Shown piece after piece: positions 26,572-34,334 of a stretch of DNA of 64,000 bases. Under the pieces are notes generated by a model. It was not told the DNA's origin. It saw only the letters and a list, made by a program, of their open reading frames with translations, and did not search any database. Location: contig NZ_AP025314.1 of assembly GCF_036492835.1 (NCBI RefSeq), positions 2,398,010-2,462,009 on the forward strand, read 5' to 3'. This stretch comes from Fulvitalea axinellae (GTDB taxonomy: Bacteria; Bacteroidota; Bacteroidia; Cytophagales; Cyclobacteriaceae). Made by a program: the position numbers and the translations under genes. Position 1 is the first letter of the stretch. The number at the start of each line of letters is the position of its first letter.

Positions 26572-27117
26572 ATGGAGGATTCGTTTGTTTTTGTTCATCA
26601 GAAGGGCCGGGACGATTTTGAGCGGACGTTTCAGGAACTTTACGAGGAATTCGCTCCTAGTATTTTGGCGCAGGTAAAGAAAAAACTCTGCCGCCATGAT
26701 TTTGCGAAAGACGTTGTGCAGGCGATTTTTATGGATTTGTGGAGTAGGAGGGATCAGATTTCTTTCGAAAATCTCAGGCCGTATCTGATGGGCGCCACGC
26801 ATAACAAATGTGTCGATTTGATTCGCAAAAACGCCATTGAGAAAAGGCACGAGGAGAATGTCGCTTACGAATGGAAGCTTAACGAAGACGGCGGAGACTC
26901 CGAAATCAGCCCGGATATGAGGCGTTGGGCGCAAGAAGCCTTGGCGGAACTTCCGGAGCGGAGCAGGGAGATTTTTTGCATGTGCAAATACCAAGGGATG
27001 AAGTATTGGGAGATTGCGGACGAATTGAACGTTTCGCAAAAAACGGTGGAAACGCATATGTACCGTTCGTTCAAAAAATTGAGAAAAAGCCACAAGAAAT
27101 ATGAGCGATTTTTATAA
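26572..27117 (+). CDS. ECF RNA polymerase sigma factor
   Basis: A protein of 181 residues. Sigma-70 region 2 (DFAKDVVQAIFMDLWSRRD ... LRPYLMGATHNKCVDLIRK) and region 4 (LPERSREIFCMCKYQGMKYW, EIADELNVSQKTVETHMYRS) are present, as in Bacteroidota ECF factors of PULs. These usually pair with a FecR-like anti-sigma factor and a SusC with an extra N-terminal signalling domain. Neither is seen: the next gene overlaps its last 17 bases and encodes a sulfatase, and the SusC at 37857 has no obvious extra secretin/TonB N-terminal domain. It probably directs transcription of the sulfatase/GH2/SusCD operon; how it is held inactive is unclear. Confidence 0.88.
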   Translation: MEDSFVFVHQKGRDDFERTFQELYEEFAPSILAQVKKKLCRHDFAKDVVQAIFMDLWSRRDQISFENLRPYLMGATHNKCVDLIRKNAIEKRHEENVAYEWKLNEDGGDSEISPDMRRWAQEALAELPERSREIFCMCKYQGMKYWEIADELNVSQKTVETHMYRSFKKLRKSHKKYERFL

Positions 27118-28591
27118 GGATAGATCAAGCCATTGTTCGGGATTGAGAAGTTGGGGGCTGGGTCTTGTAGCCGGCCTGACGGCCTGGTCGTGTGCGGGCA
27201 CAAAGCCTAAACGGCAGGCGTCGGAAAACCGAAAACCGAACGTGGTGCTGTTTTATGTGGACGATATGGGTTGGTCGGACCTGAGTTCGTCGGGTAATGA
27301 TTTTTACGAAAGCCCGGCCATTGATTCTTTGCGGGCCAAGAGTGTTAATTTTACGAACGCCTACTCAAACTGTACGGTTTGTTCGCCTTCAAGGGCCTCG
27401 TTGCTGACGGGGAAATATACGGCCAGATTGCGCGTAACGGATTGGATTCCGGGACATCGTTTTCCGTTCGCTAAAATGGCCTCGCCGGATTGGACAAAAC
27501 AACTGAAATTGTCGGAACAGACATTGGCCGAGGTGCTGAAAGGGGAAGGATATGTGACGGCCTCATTTGGGAAGTGGCATCTTGGCGAAACGGAATCTCT
27601 TTTTCCGGAACAGCAGGGCTTTGATATAAATATTGGAGGAAACGCCAAAGGACATCCCAAAAGCTACTTTTCGCCATATCATAATCCGCAGATTGAAAAC
27701 GGTCCGGCCGGAGAGTATTTGACGGATCGTTTGGCCAAGGAAGTTTCGAAGTTTATCGAAGCGAATAAGGATACTGCTTTCTTCGCTTATATGCCTTTTT
27801 ATCAAGTGCATACACCGTTAAAGGCAAAAAAGGAGCTGGAAGAATATTTTTCCAAAAAAGAAACGGTATCCGGCAGGTGGACAAACGTCACATACGCCGC
27901 TATGGTAAAGAGTACGGACGAAGCCGTGGAAAAGGTGATGGAGACGCTTCGGAAAAAGAAGCTTCTGGAAAATACGCTGGTGATTTTCGCCAGTGACAAC
28001 GGAGGTTTGGTCAGAACGATTAAAGGAGCGAAGATCACTTCCAACTACCCTTTGCGCGCCGGCAAGGGAAGCATGTACGAAGGCGGGGTTCGCGTTCCGA
28101 TGTTTATGTACTGGAAAGGCCGACTGCCCGAAGGCAAAACCATCAACGAGCCCGTAATGGGAATGGATATTTTTCCAACCGTTCTCGGCGCATTGGGATT
28201 GGCTCCTTCTTCTGAAAACATCGACGGCGAGAATCTTCTACCTCTGCTAGAGGGCGATTCGCTTGGGCGCGACGCCGTATTTTTCCATTATCCGCATTAC
28301 CATCCGGGCGGGGCGGTTCCGTACAGCGCCGTTCGTCAGGGCGACTGGAAATTGATTCATGTGATTGAGGAAAACCGCTATGAACTCTATAATCTGAAAG
28401 AGGATTTGGCCGAAAGCGATGACTTGTCAGCGACGGAAACCCGGAGAGTCGCCAGTATGCGCCGGACGCTGGATGCTTGGAGAACAAAAGTGGGGGCGCA
28501 GATGCCCGTGAAGAATCCGGACTTTGACGCCGGGAAAAGCCGACATCCGTATTACGCCCAACCTGCGAAGACTTTTGCATTGAGAAAATAA
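27101..28591 (+). CDS. Sulfatase lipoprotein (family S1, cysteine type)
   Basis: A protein of 496 residues whose ATG lies inside the sigma factor gene (17-base overlap), indicating translational coupling. A signal sequence ends in lipobox AWSC|AG. The alkaline-phosphatase-like sulfatase fold is clear: NVVLFYVDDMGWSDL metal site, and NCTVCSPSRASLLTG, where C94 of CSPSR is the residue converted to formylglycine. FGKWHLG, FASDNGG and a late FHYPHY segment complete the active-site set. It removes sulfate esters from a glycan in the periplasm or at the cell surface. It is the first enzyme gene of the plus-strand PUL. Substrate position cannot be told from sequence. Confidence 0.9.
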   Translation: MSDFYKDRSSHCSGLRSWGLGLVAGLTAWSCAGTKPKRQASENRKPNVVLFYVDDMGWSDLSSSGNDFYESPAIDSLRAKSVNFTNAYSNCTVCSPSRASLLTGKYTARLRVTDWIPGHRFPFAKMASPDWTKQLKLSEQTLAEVLKGEGYVTASFGKWHLGETESLFPEQQGFDINIGGNAKGHPKSYFSPYHNPQIENGPAGEYLTDRLAKEVSKFIEANKDTAFFAYMPFYQVHTPLKAKKELEEYFSKKETVSGRWTNVTYAAMVKSTDEAVEKVMETLRKKKLLENTLVIFASDNGGLVRTIKGAKITSNYPLRAGKGSMYEGGVRVPMFMYWKGRLPEGKTINEPVMGMDIFPTVLGALGLAPSSENIDGENLLPLLEGDSLGRDAVFFHYPHYHPGGAVPYSAVRQGDWKLIHVIEENRYELYNLKEDLAESDDLSATETRRVASMRRTLDAWRTKVGAQMPVKNPDFDAGKSRHPYYAQPAKTFALRK

Positions 28592-28668
28592 AAAACATAA
28601 TCGATACATTTGACGGCGGACGGCTAATGGGCTAGGCGTCCGGTCCGGAAACTCAAAACCCGAAAGAT

Positions 28669-30213
28669 ATGAAGCGAAGAGATTTTATACAGGGCGTGGG
28701 AGCGTTGGGACTGGGTGCTGCCGTAACCTCCTGCGCGTCCGGTTCCGGAGAAAAAGGTGAATCGGCGAAGAAAACCGGTAAGGCCGGCGCTGACAGCCCG
28801 AATATCCTGTTTGTTTTCGCCGATCAGTTCAGAAAACAGGCTTTGGGCTTTATGAAAGAAGACCCGGTGAAAACGCCTAATTTGGACGAATTCGCCAAGC
28901 AGTCTGTGGTTTTTGAAAACGCAGTCAGTTCCTGTCCGTTGTGCACGCCTTTTCGCGCTTCGCTTTTGACGGGAAGATTCCCGATGAGCACCGGGCTGAC
29001 TACGAATTGCCAGCCCGGATTGGCTATCGAGCTTCATGAAGACGAGGTTTGCCTGGGCGATGTTTGGAAAGAAAACGGTTACCAAACCGCCTATATTGGT
29101 AAATGGCATTTGGAATGTCCGGAGCTGAATAAGGATATTGCGCCTGAAAGCGGAGCGAAAGCCTGGGACGCCCTGACGCCGGAAGGAAAACGCCGTCACG
29201 GTTTCGACTTTTGGTACGCTTACAATACCCACGATGTGCATTTCGATCCGCATTATTGGACGGGCGACTCCAAGGAGATGATCGAACCGAAAAAATGGTC
29301 GGTCAGTCACGAAACGGATGTGGCGCTTGATTACTTGGCCAAGCGCGACAAGAGCAAGCCGTTTTCGATGGTGTTGTCTTGGAATCCGCCTCACCCGCCG
29401 TTTATCGCTCCCGAACAGCTCAAAGGCGAATACGACCTGGAAGGAGTGGAAGTGAGGCCAAACGCCAAAGGTGACGGAGAGGCGAATATAAAAGGCAAAG
29501 CGGCTCGCCAAAGTTATTTCGCCGCCGTACAATCTTGCGATGAGAATTTCGGGCGGATTATGGAATACCTCGAAGCCGAAGGAATCGCCGATAACACGAT
29601 TCTGGTCTTTACTTCCGACCACGGCGAGATGCTTGGCTCCCATAACCGTATGGGCAAATGCGTTTGGTACGAAGAGGCCTCAAATATTCCGCTGATGATC
29701 CGTTGGCCCAAGACACTACGGCCGGGCAAAAAGGAAATCCTTTTCCAGACCTACGACTTTATGCCGAGTCTGCTCGGCCTGATGGGGCTTGATGTTCCGG
29801 AACGTTGCGAGGGCGAAGACTTTTCCTCCGCCATAAAGGGAGAAACTAAAGAAACCCGCAAGACGGCCTTGTTGCACGAGTTTATATGCAGGCCGGAACC
29901 TTTGGCCACAATCGGGCAGGGAATGTCGCCTTGGGTGGAAAACACATATAAATTGGCCAAACAGGGAATCAGCTGGAAAGACTTGGGCTACCGGGGTGTT
30001 CGCACCAAAACCCATACTTTTGTAGCCGTTCGTTCGGCTGATGGCTGTACGCTGGAATTCCGCCTTTACGATAATGTGAGCGATAAATACCAGACTAGTC
30101 CGGTAATTTCAAAAAGGCCGGATTATCCAAAAATGAGGGAGTTGATGCCGGAGCTGAAAGCTTGGCTGGAAAAATCTCACGACCCATTTTCATTAGAACC
30201 GACAGAAGCATAA
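28669..30213 (+). CDS. Sulfatase lipoprotein (family S1, cysteine type), Tat-like signal
   Basis: A protein of 514 residues. The N-terminus MKRRDFIQGVGALGLGAAVTSC has a twin-arginine-like KRRDF followed by a lipobox-like VTSC|AS, so it may be exported folded and lipidated. The metal site is ILFVFADQFRKQALG, where DD is reduced to AD; the modified-cysteine motif is PLCTPFRASLLTG (C92 in CxPxR form). IGKWHLE and FTSDHGEMLGSH follow. The C-terminus resembles the DUF4976 tail of sulfatases. It is a distinct subfamily from the upstream sulfatase, so the two probably cut different sulfate positions. It starts 77 bases after that gene and is followed 10 bases later by the FGE-fold fusion gene. Confidence 0.88.
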   Translation: MKRRDFIQGVGALGLGAAVTSCASGSGEKGESAKKTGKAGADSPNILFVFADQFRKQALGFMKEDPVKTPNLDEFAKQSVVFENAVSSCPLCTPFRASLLTGRFPMSTGLTTNCQPGLAIELHEDEVCLGDVWKENGYQTAYIGKWHLECPELNKDIAPESGAKAWDALTPEGKRRHGFDFWYAYNTHDVHFDPHYWTGDSKEMIEPKKWSVSHETDVALDYLAKRDKSKPFSMVLSWNPPHPPFIAPEQLKGEYDLEGVEVRPNAKGDGEANIKGKAARQSYFAAVQSCDENFGRIMEYLEAEGIADNTILVFTSDHGEMLGSHNRMGKCVWYEEASNIPLMIRWPKTLRPGKKEILFQTYDFMPSLLGLMGLDVPERCEGEDFSSAIKGETKETRKTALLHEFICRPEPLATIGQGMSPWVENTYKLAKQGISWKDLGYRGVRTKTHTFVAVRSADGCTLEFRLYDNVSDKYQTSPVISKRPDYPKMRELMPELKAWLEKSHDPFSLEPTEA

Positions 30214-30223
30214 TAACCAAACG

Positions 30224-33200
30224 ATGAACGTAAATATAAAACTATGGGTGACGGCCCTCTTGGCGCTTTTTTCCGTAGAGGCTATGGCCCAGGGAATCAG
30301 CGAGACCTTCGTAAAGAAGGGCAAGGATTGGTCGTCCACGATGTCGGCTAGCCGAAAGGCGTTTCGGCAATATCAGAAAAGCGTGACTTTCCGGACTGTC
30401 AGCTCGCCGGTGATGGGCATCAACGACGCTCCGGAGGTTTTGGAAGTGAACCTTTCGGAATGCGATAACTTGGTCCTTCAAGCTGACGAATGCACCGATA
30501 ACAGCGTCCACGACGGCGGTATTTTCGCCGACGCTTATTTGGTCGATAAAAAGGGCGATAAGCACTATTTGGACCAAATGACTTTTATCCGCCAGATTGA
30601 TCTGAAAGGCAAGCCGGTCATTATCGGGCCTAAGCAAAACGAAACGATTTATATAGGAAAAGCCGAGGAAAGCCGGGGAGTGGGAATCTACGCTCCCGGC
30701 GAGGTGATATTGGATTTGGGACGTCGTTACCGCTCTTTCCGTGCCAAGGTCGGGACGCACCGTAAGCGCTCAGGCGTTCGGGCGTCCATGGCCTTTCACG
30801 CTAAGAATTATTCGCACGATGTTATTTTCGGCCAATTGAAAAAGCATTATCCGGTAGAGACCGAAACGTTTTTGAAATATGCCGGAAAACGTTCCGATAA
30901 ATGGCTTTGGGCGGATGAAGGCGATTTCGAAATCGGGTTATTGGAGGGATTGATCGCAAAGCTCGAAATGCCGGGTTATCTCCGAAATAGGCTGAACGCG
31001 CTGAAATCTTCAAGAGACAGCGGAGCTTTGTTGAGCCTATTTTTGGAAGTGGCTCAAGTTTACGAATTCCAGGAAAATTACCTGAAGTTCTTCCGTTTGA
31101 CTTCGGTTGTGAATTCGGTGGAATGGATGCGGAAAAATCATTCCGAAGAATTCGAATTCGATAAAGTAAAATCAAGTTACGAGGAGCTTTTGGCGAAATA
31201 CCCTAAAGCGAAAGCCGAAGCTTATCAAAACAAGGCAACGGGTTTTGAGGAAATACATCGCCTTAGGGGTTTGAAAAGAAAAATCCTATTGCGGAATCCT
31301 TTGCTTAAAGACGATTTCGTAGCTGTTCGACACTATTTTGGCGATAAGGCAAGACAAGTCAGAAGCCGTGATTTGGGAACCCCACCGAGTAATTTCTCTT
31401 CGAACGGTAGTATTAAAGGCTTTGATACGAAATACAATACGGAGATTATTCGACTCAGCGATATTACGGAAGGCGAGCCTATTGTAAAACCACTTTATAC
31501 GCCTAAAAAAGGCGAGTTGGTAAACGATCTTGAATTGGATTATAACGCTGGGCGCCTGATGTTCTCCAAAGTGGGAAATAACGGACGTTGGCATCTCCAC
31601 GAGATGGATCTGCAAGAGAAAAAACCGCGTCAGGTTACGCCGGACACGGAACCCGATTTAGATTATTTCGAAGGACTTTACCTTCCTAACGGTAAGGTTA
31701 TTTGCGCATCGAACATCTCGATGCAGGGTGTTCCCTGCGTAAACGGTAAAGATCCGGTGGCAAACCTCTGTTTGTATGATCCGAAAACAAAGGATTTTCA
31801 TCAGCTGAATTTCGGTCAGGACAATGAATGGGATCCCGTGATGTTGCCGAACGGCCGTGTGATGTATCAGCGTTGGGAATACACCGACGAGACACATTAT
31901 TTTACACGCGTGCTGATGCATATGAACCCGGACGGAACAGGCAAAAAAGAATACTACGGAAGCGCCTCGTATTGGCCCAACAGTATTTTTGGAGCGCGCC
32001 CGTTGCCTAACGATCCTGCCCGTTTTGTGGGAATAGTGACGGGCCACCACGGAATAGCCCGAGCCGGACGGTTGGTGGTGTTCGATCCGAGACAGGGACG
32101 CTTCGAGGCCGACGGAGTGGTGCAGGAAATCCCGTATAGCGACCGAAAATTGGTGCCCATAATCAAAGACCAGTTGGTGGCCGGCGTATGGCCGTTGTTC
32201 TCCACGCCCTATCCGCTCGACGACAAGTACTTTGTTGTTACAGCCAAGCTGAATCCTACCGGGCTCTGGGGCGTTTACTTGGTCGATATGTTCGATAACG
32301 TGACCTTGATCAAAGAATTTGAGGATTCCGGAATCCGTGAGATTATGCCTTTGCGTAAGCGAAAAAAGCCGATGGTAATTCCCGACAAAACCAAGCGCGG
32401 GGACAAGGAAGCAACCGTTTATATCCAAGATCTTTACGAAGGGCGGGGGACGAAAGGAGTGCCACGCGGAACGATAAAATCATTGCGGGTTTTCGCCTAT
32501 AAATTCGGGTATAACCGCATGCAGAGTAACCACGACATCCATGGCGTGGAAAGCTCTTGGGACGTAAAACGAATCTTGGGAACAGTGCCCGTGGAGGAAG
32601 ACGGCTCCGTAATGTTCAAAGTGCCGGCAAATACGCCGATTTCCCTTCAGCCGCTTGACAAGGACGGGCGCGCCCTACAGCTGATGCGCTCTTGGCTGAC
32701 CGCAATGCCGGGCGAAGTGCTGTCGTGCGTTGGTTGTCATGAGGAACAAAATACCGTTGCCAATCCGAAACTGACATTGGCTTCGCGAAAGCAACCGCAG
32801 AAGATCCGACCGGTTTCCGGCGGTGGCGCCAGACCGTTTACGTTTGATTTGGAAATCCAGCCGGTTTTGGATCGAAACTGTATTTCTTGCCACAACGGGA
32901 GCAAGAAAAACGTGATTGATTTGGCTAGTGATAAAAAAGCCGAGGATTATAACGATTTCCGGGAAAGCTATCTGAATCTGCATCCTTTTGTTAATCGTCC
33001 GGGCCCTGAATCCGATGTGCATGTGCTTACGCCGATGGAGTTTCACGCCAGTACCAGTGAACTTGTCCAGCTTTTGGAAAAAGGGCACTATGGAGTGGAG
33101 TTGGAACCTGAAGAATGGGAAAAGATAAATACTTGGATCGACCTGAACGCGCCATATCATGGGGAATGGAGAGACGTGACGCCTTATAGGGGTGTGGATC

Positions 33201-34171
33201 AGGTTTTTTTGCGGGAGAAATTAGCCCGAAAGTACAATAATCTTTACGACCATAGCGATGAGGAATTGGCCGGCATTCGCAAATATTTAAAGGACAATCC
33301 GGCGCCGGCGCCAAGATGGAAAGTTAAGGAAGGAGGAAAGAAGCCGAAAACCAAAATAGTCAAGATAAAGAGAGAAACGGGCGAAAGGGAAAACCGAAAA
33401 ACCGTTAAGCTAAACGATAGCGTTTCCATGGAATTTGTTCGGATTCCCGCTGGCCGTTACGTAACGGTAAATGCCCAAGGAAAACGGAAAGTTTCCGAAA
33501 TCAAAAAGGCGTATTGGATATCGGCCACGGAAGTTTCTAATGCCCAATACAGGTCGGTTTATCCCGATCATCATACGCGAATGATCGATATGCACTGGAA
33601 AGACCATACGGGATTAGGCTACGAGGCGAATCGTCCGGGGCAACCGGTGGTTCGGATCAATCGTGACGAGGCGTTGATATTCGCTCAAAAATTGGAGGGC
33701 AAACACGGTCATGGATTTGATTTGCCTACGGCCGAAGAATGGGAATGGGCCTGCCGTGCCGGAAACGAAGGGGATTGGTCTTTCGGAGCGGAAGAGAAAT
33801 TTGTTGAATACGCCAATTTGGCCGATGACCAATTAAGGAATATGACCGTAGCCGGCGTAAACCCGAAACCGATGCCCGAATATCACCCGAAATTCCGATA
33901 TAATAATTTCTTGCCTAGAGCTTGGGGATTTGATGACGGAAATCTTGTGCAGACGGAAGTGGGAAGCTATAAGCCAAACGCTTGGGGATTGTTCGATATG
34001 CATGGCAATGTGAAGGAATGGACAAAATCCGAGAATATGAATGGTAAAGGGATAGTAAAAGGAGGTTCTTGGAAAGATAGGCCAAAACGTTCCGCCGCGG
34101 GATTTTCCCTTCCATTCGAAACATGGCAAAAAGTCTCTGATGTCGGATTTCGGTTAGTTATCCGAGAGTAA
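30224..34171 (+). CDS. NPCBM / hydrazine-synthase-alpha-like / diheme cytochrome / FGE-fold fusion protein
   Basis: A protein of 1315 residues with signal peptide ending AMAQ. Order: NPCBM-like carbohydrate-binding domain (about 40-190, with GVGIYAPGEVILDLG), helical spacer, a propeller-like region as in the hydrazine-synthase-alpha/PD40 family (about 390-780; FEGLYLPNGKVICASN, ITGHHG-like block), a cytochrome-type segment with two heme c motifs, CVGCH (C835) and CISCH (C886), ending TWIDLNAPYHGEW, then an FGE/SUMF1-fold domain (about 1060-1315; MEFVRIPAGRYV, FDLPTAEEWEWACRAG, MHGNVKEW). In true FGEs two cysteines lie after the RGGSW motif; here GGSWKDRPKRSAAGFSLP has none, so formylglycine formation is unlikely. 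It lies 10 bases after a sulfatase gene, so it belongs to the PUL. Substrate and reaction unknown. Confidence 0.75.
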   Translation: MNVNIKLWVTALLALFSVEAMAQGISETFVKKGKDWSSTMSASRKAFRQYQKSVTFRTVSSPVMGINDAPEVLEVNLSECDNLVLQADECTDNSVHDGGIFADAYLVDKKGDKHYLDQMTFIRQIDLKGKPVIIGPKQNETIYIGKAEESRGVGIYAPGEVILDLGRRYRSFRAKVGTHRKRSGVRASMAFHAKNYSHDVIFGQLKKHYPVETETFLKYAGKRSDKWLWADEGDFEIGLLEGLIAKLEMPGYLRNRLNALKSSRDSGALLSLFLEVAQVYEFQENYLKFFRLTSVVNSVEWMRKNHSEEFEFDKVKSSYEELLAKYPKAKAEAYQNKATGFEEIHRLRGLKRKILLRNPLLKDDFVAVRHYFGDKARQVRSRDLGTPPSNFSSNGSIKGFDTKYNTEIIRLSDITEGEPIVKPLYTPKKGELVNDLELDYNAGRLMFSKVGNNGRWHLHEMDLQEKKPRQVTPDTEPDLDYFEGLYLPNGKVICASNISMQGVPCVNGKDPVANLCLYDPKTKDFHQLNFGQDNEWDPVMLPNGRVMYQRWEYTDETHYFTRVLMHMNPDGTGKKEYYGSASYWPNSIFGARPLPNDPARFVGIVTGHHGIARAGRLVVFDPRQGRFEADGVVQEIPYSDRKLVPIIKDQLVAGVWPLFSTPYPLDDKYFVVTAKLNPTGLWGVYLVDMFDNVTLIKEFEDSGIREIMPLRKRKKPMVIPDKTKRGDKEATVYIQDLYEGRGTKGVPRGTIKSLRVFAYKFGYNRMQSNHDIHGVESSWDVKRILGTVPVEEDGSVMFKVPANTPISLQPLDKDGRALQLMRSWLTAMPGEVLSCVGCHEEQNTVANPKLTLASRKQPQKIRPVSGGGARPFTFDLEIQPVLDRNCISCHNGSKKNVIDLASDKKAEDYNDFRESYLNLHPFVNRPGPESDVHVLTPMEFHASTSELVQLLEKGHYGVELEPEEWEKINTWIDLNAPYHGEWRDVTPYRGVDQVFLREKLARKYNNLYDHSDEELAGIRKYLKDNPAPAPRWKVKEGGKKPKTKIVKIKRETGERENRKTVKLNDSVSMEFVRIPAGRYVTVNAQGKRKVSEIKKAYWISATEVSNAQYRSVYPDHHTRMIDMHWKDHTGLGYEANRPGQPVVRINRDEALIFAQKLEGKHGHGFDLPTAEEWEWACRAGNEGDWSFGAEEKFVEYANLADDQLRNMTVAGVNPKPMPEYHPKFRYNNFLPRAWGFDDGNLVQTEVGSYKPNAWGLFDMHGNVKEWTKSENMNGKGIVKGGSWKDRPKRSAAGFSLPFETWQKVSDVGFRLVIRE

Positions 34172-34334
34172 TAACCAATTCGTATGGAGTGAATTCATTT
34201 TTTCTAAACAGTTTTTTTATTGGTAAAAGCGTAACGGGCCAGATTGATCAATGGTATCGAATCGTGTCCTTCCATTACTTCGAATAAGTGTTTTTTTCTC
34301 TGAGTCTGTTACGCTTATATTTATTTTAATGCAT

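Noticed and set aside
26440..27093. A 217-codon minus-strand frame over the ECF sigma gene
   Set aside because: The sigma factor regions 2 and 4 are unmistakable on the plus strand, and the antisense frame has no family resemblance.
28624..29643. A 339-codon open frame antisense to the second sulfatase gene
   Set aside because: The plus strand has complete sulfatase motifs. The minus frame has no recognisable product and simply mirrors codon bias.
31658..32428. A 256-codon minus-strand frame inside the large fusion gene
   Set aside because: It is a shadow of a well-supported plus-strand gene, with no start context or domain.
33400..34171. The FGE-fold domain as the sulfatase-activating enzyme of this PUL
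   Set aside because: The catalytic cysteines expected after the GGSW motif are absent, so formylglycine formation is not supported.
34251..34334. The longer start of the GH2 gene at 34251
   Set aside because: The extra 28 residues precede a standard signal peptide at 34335. The upstream part is hydrophobic but reads as non-coding leader.
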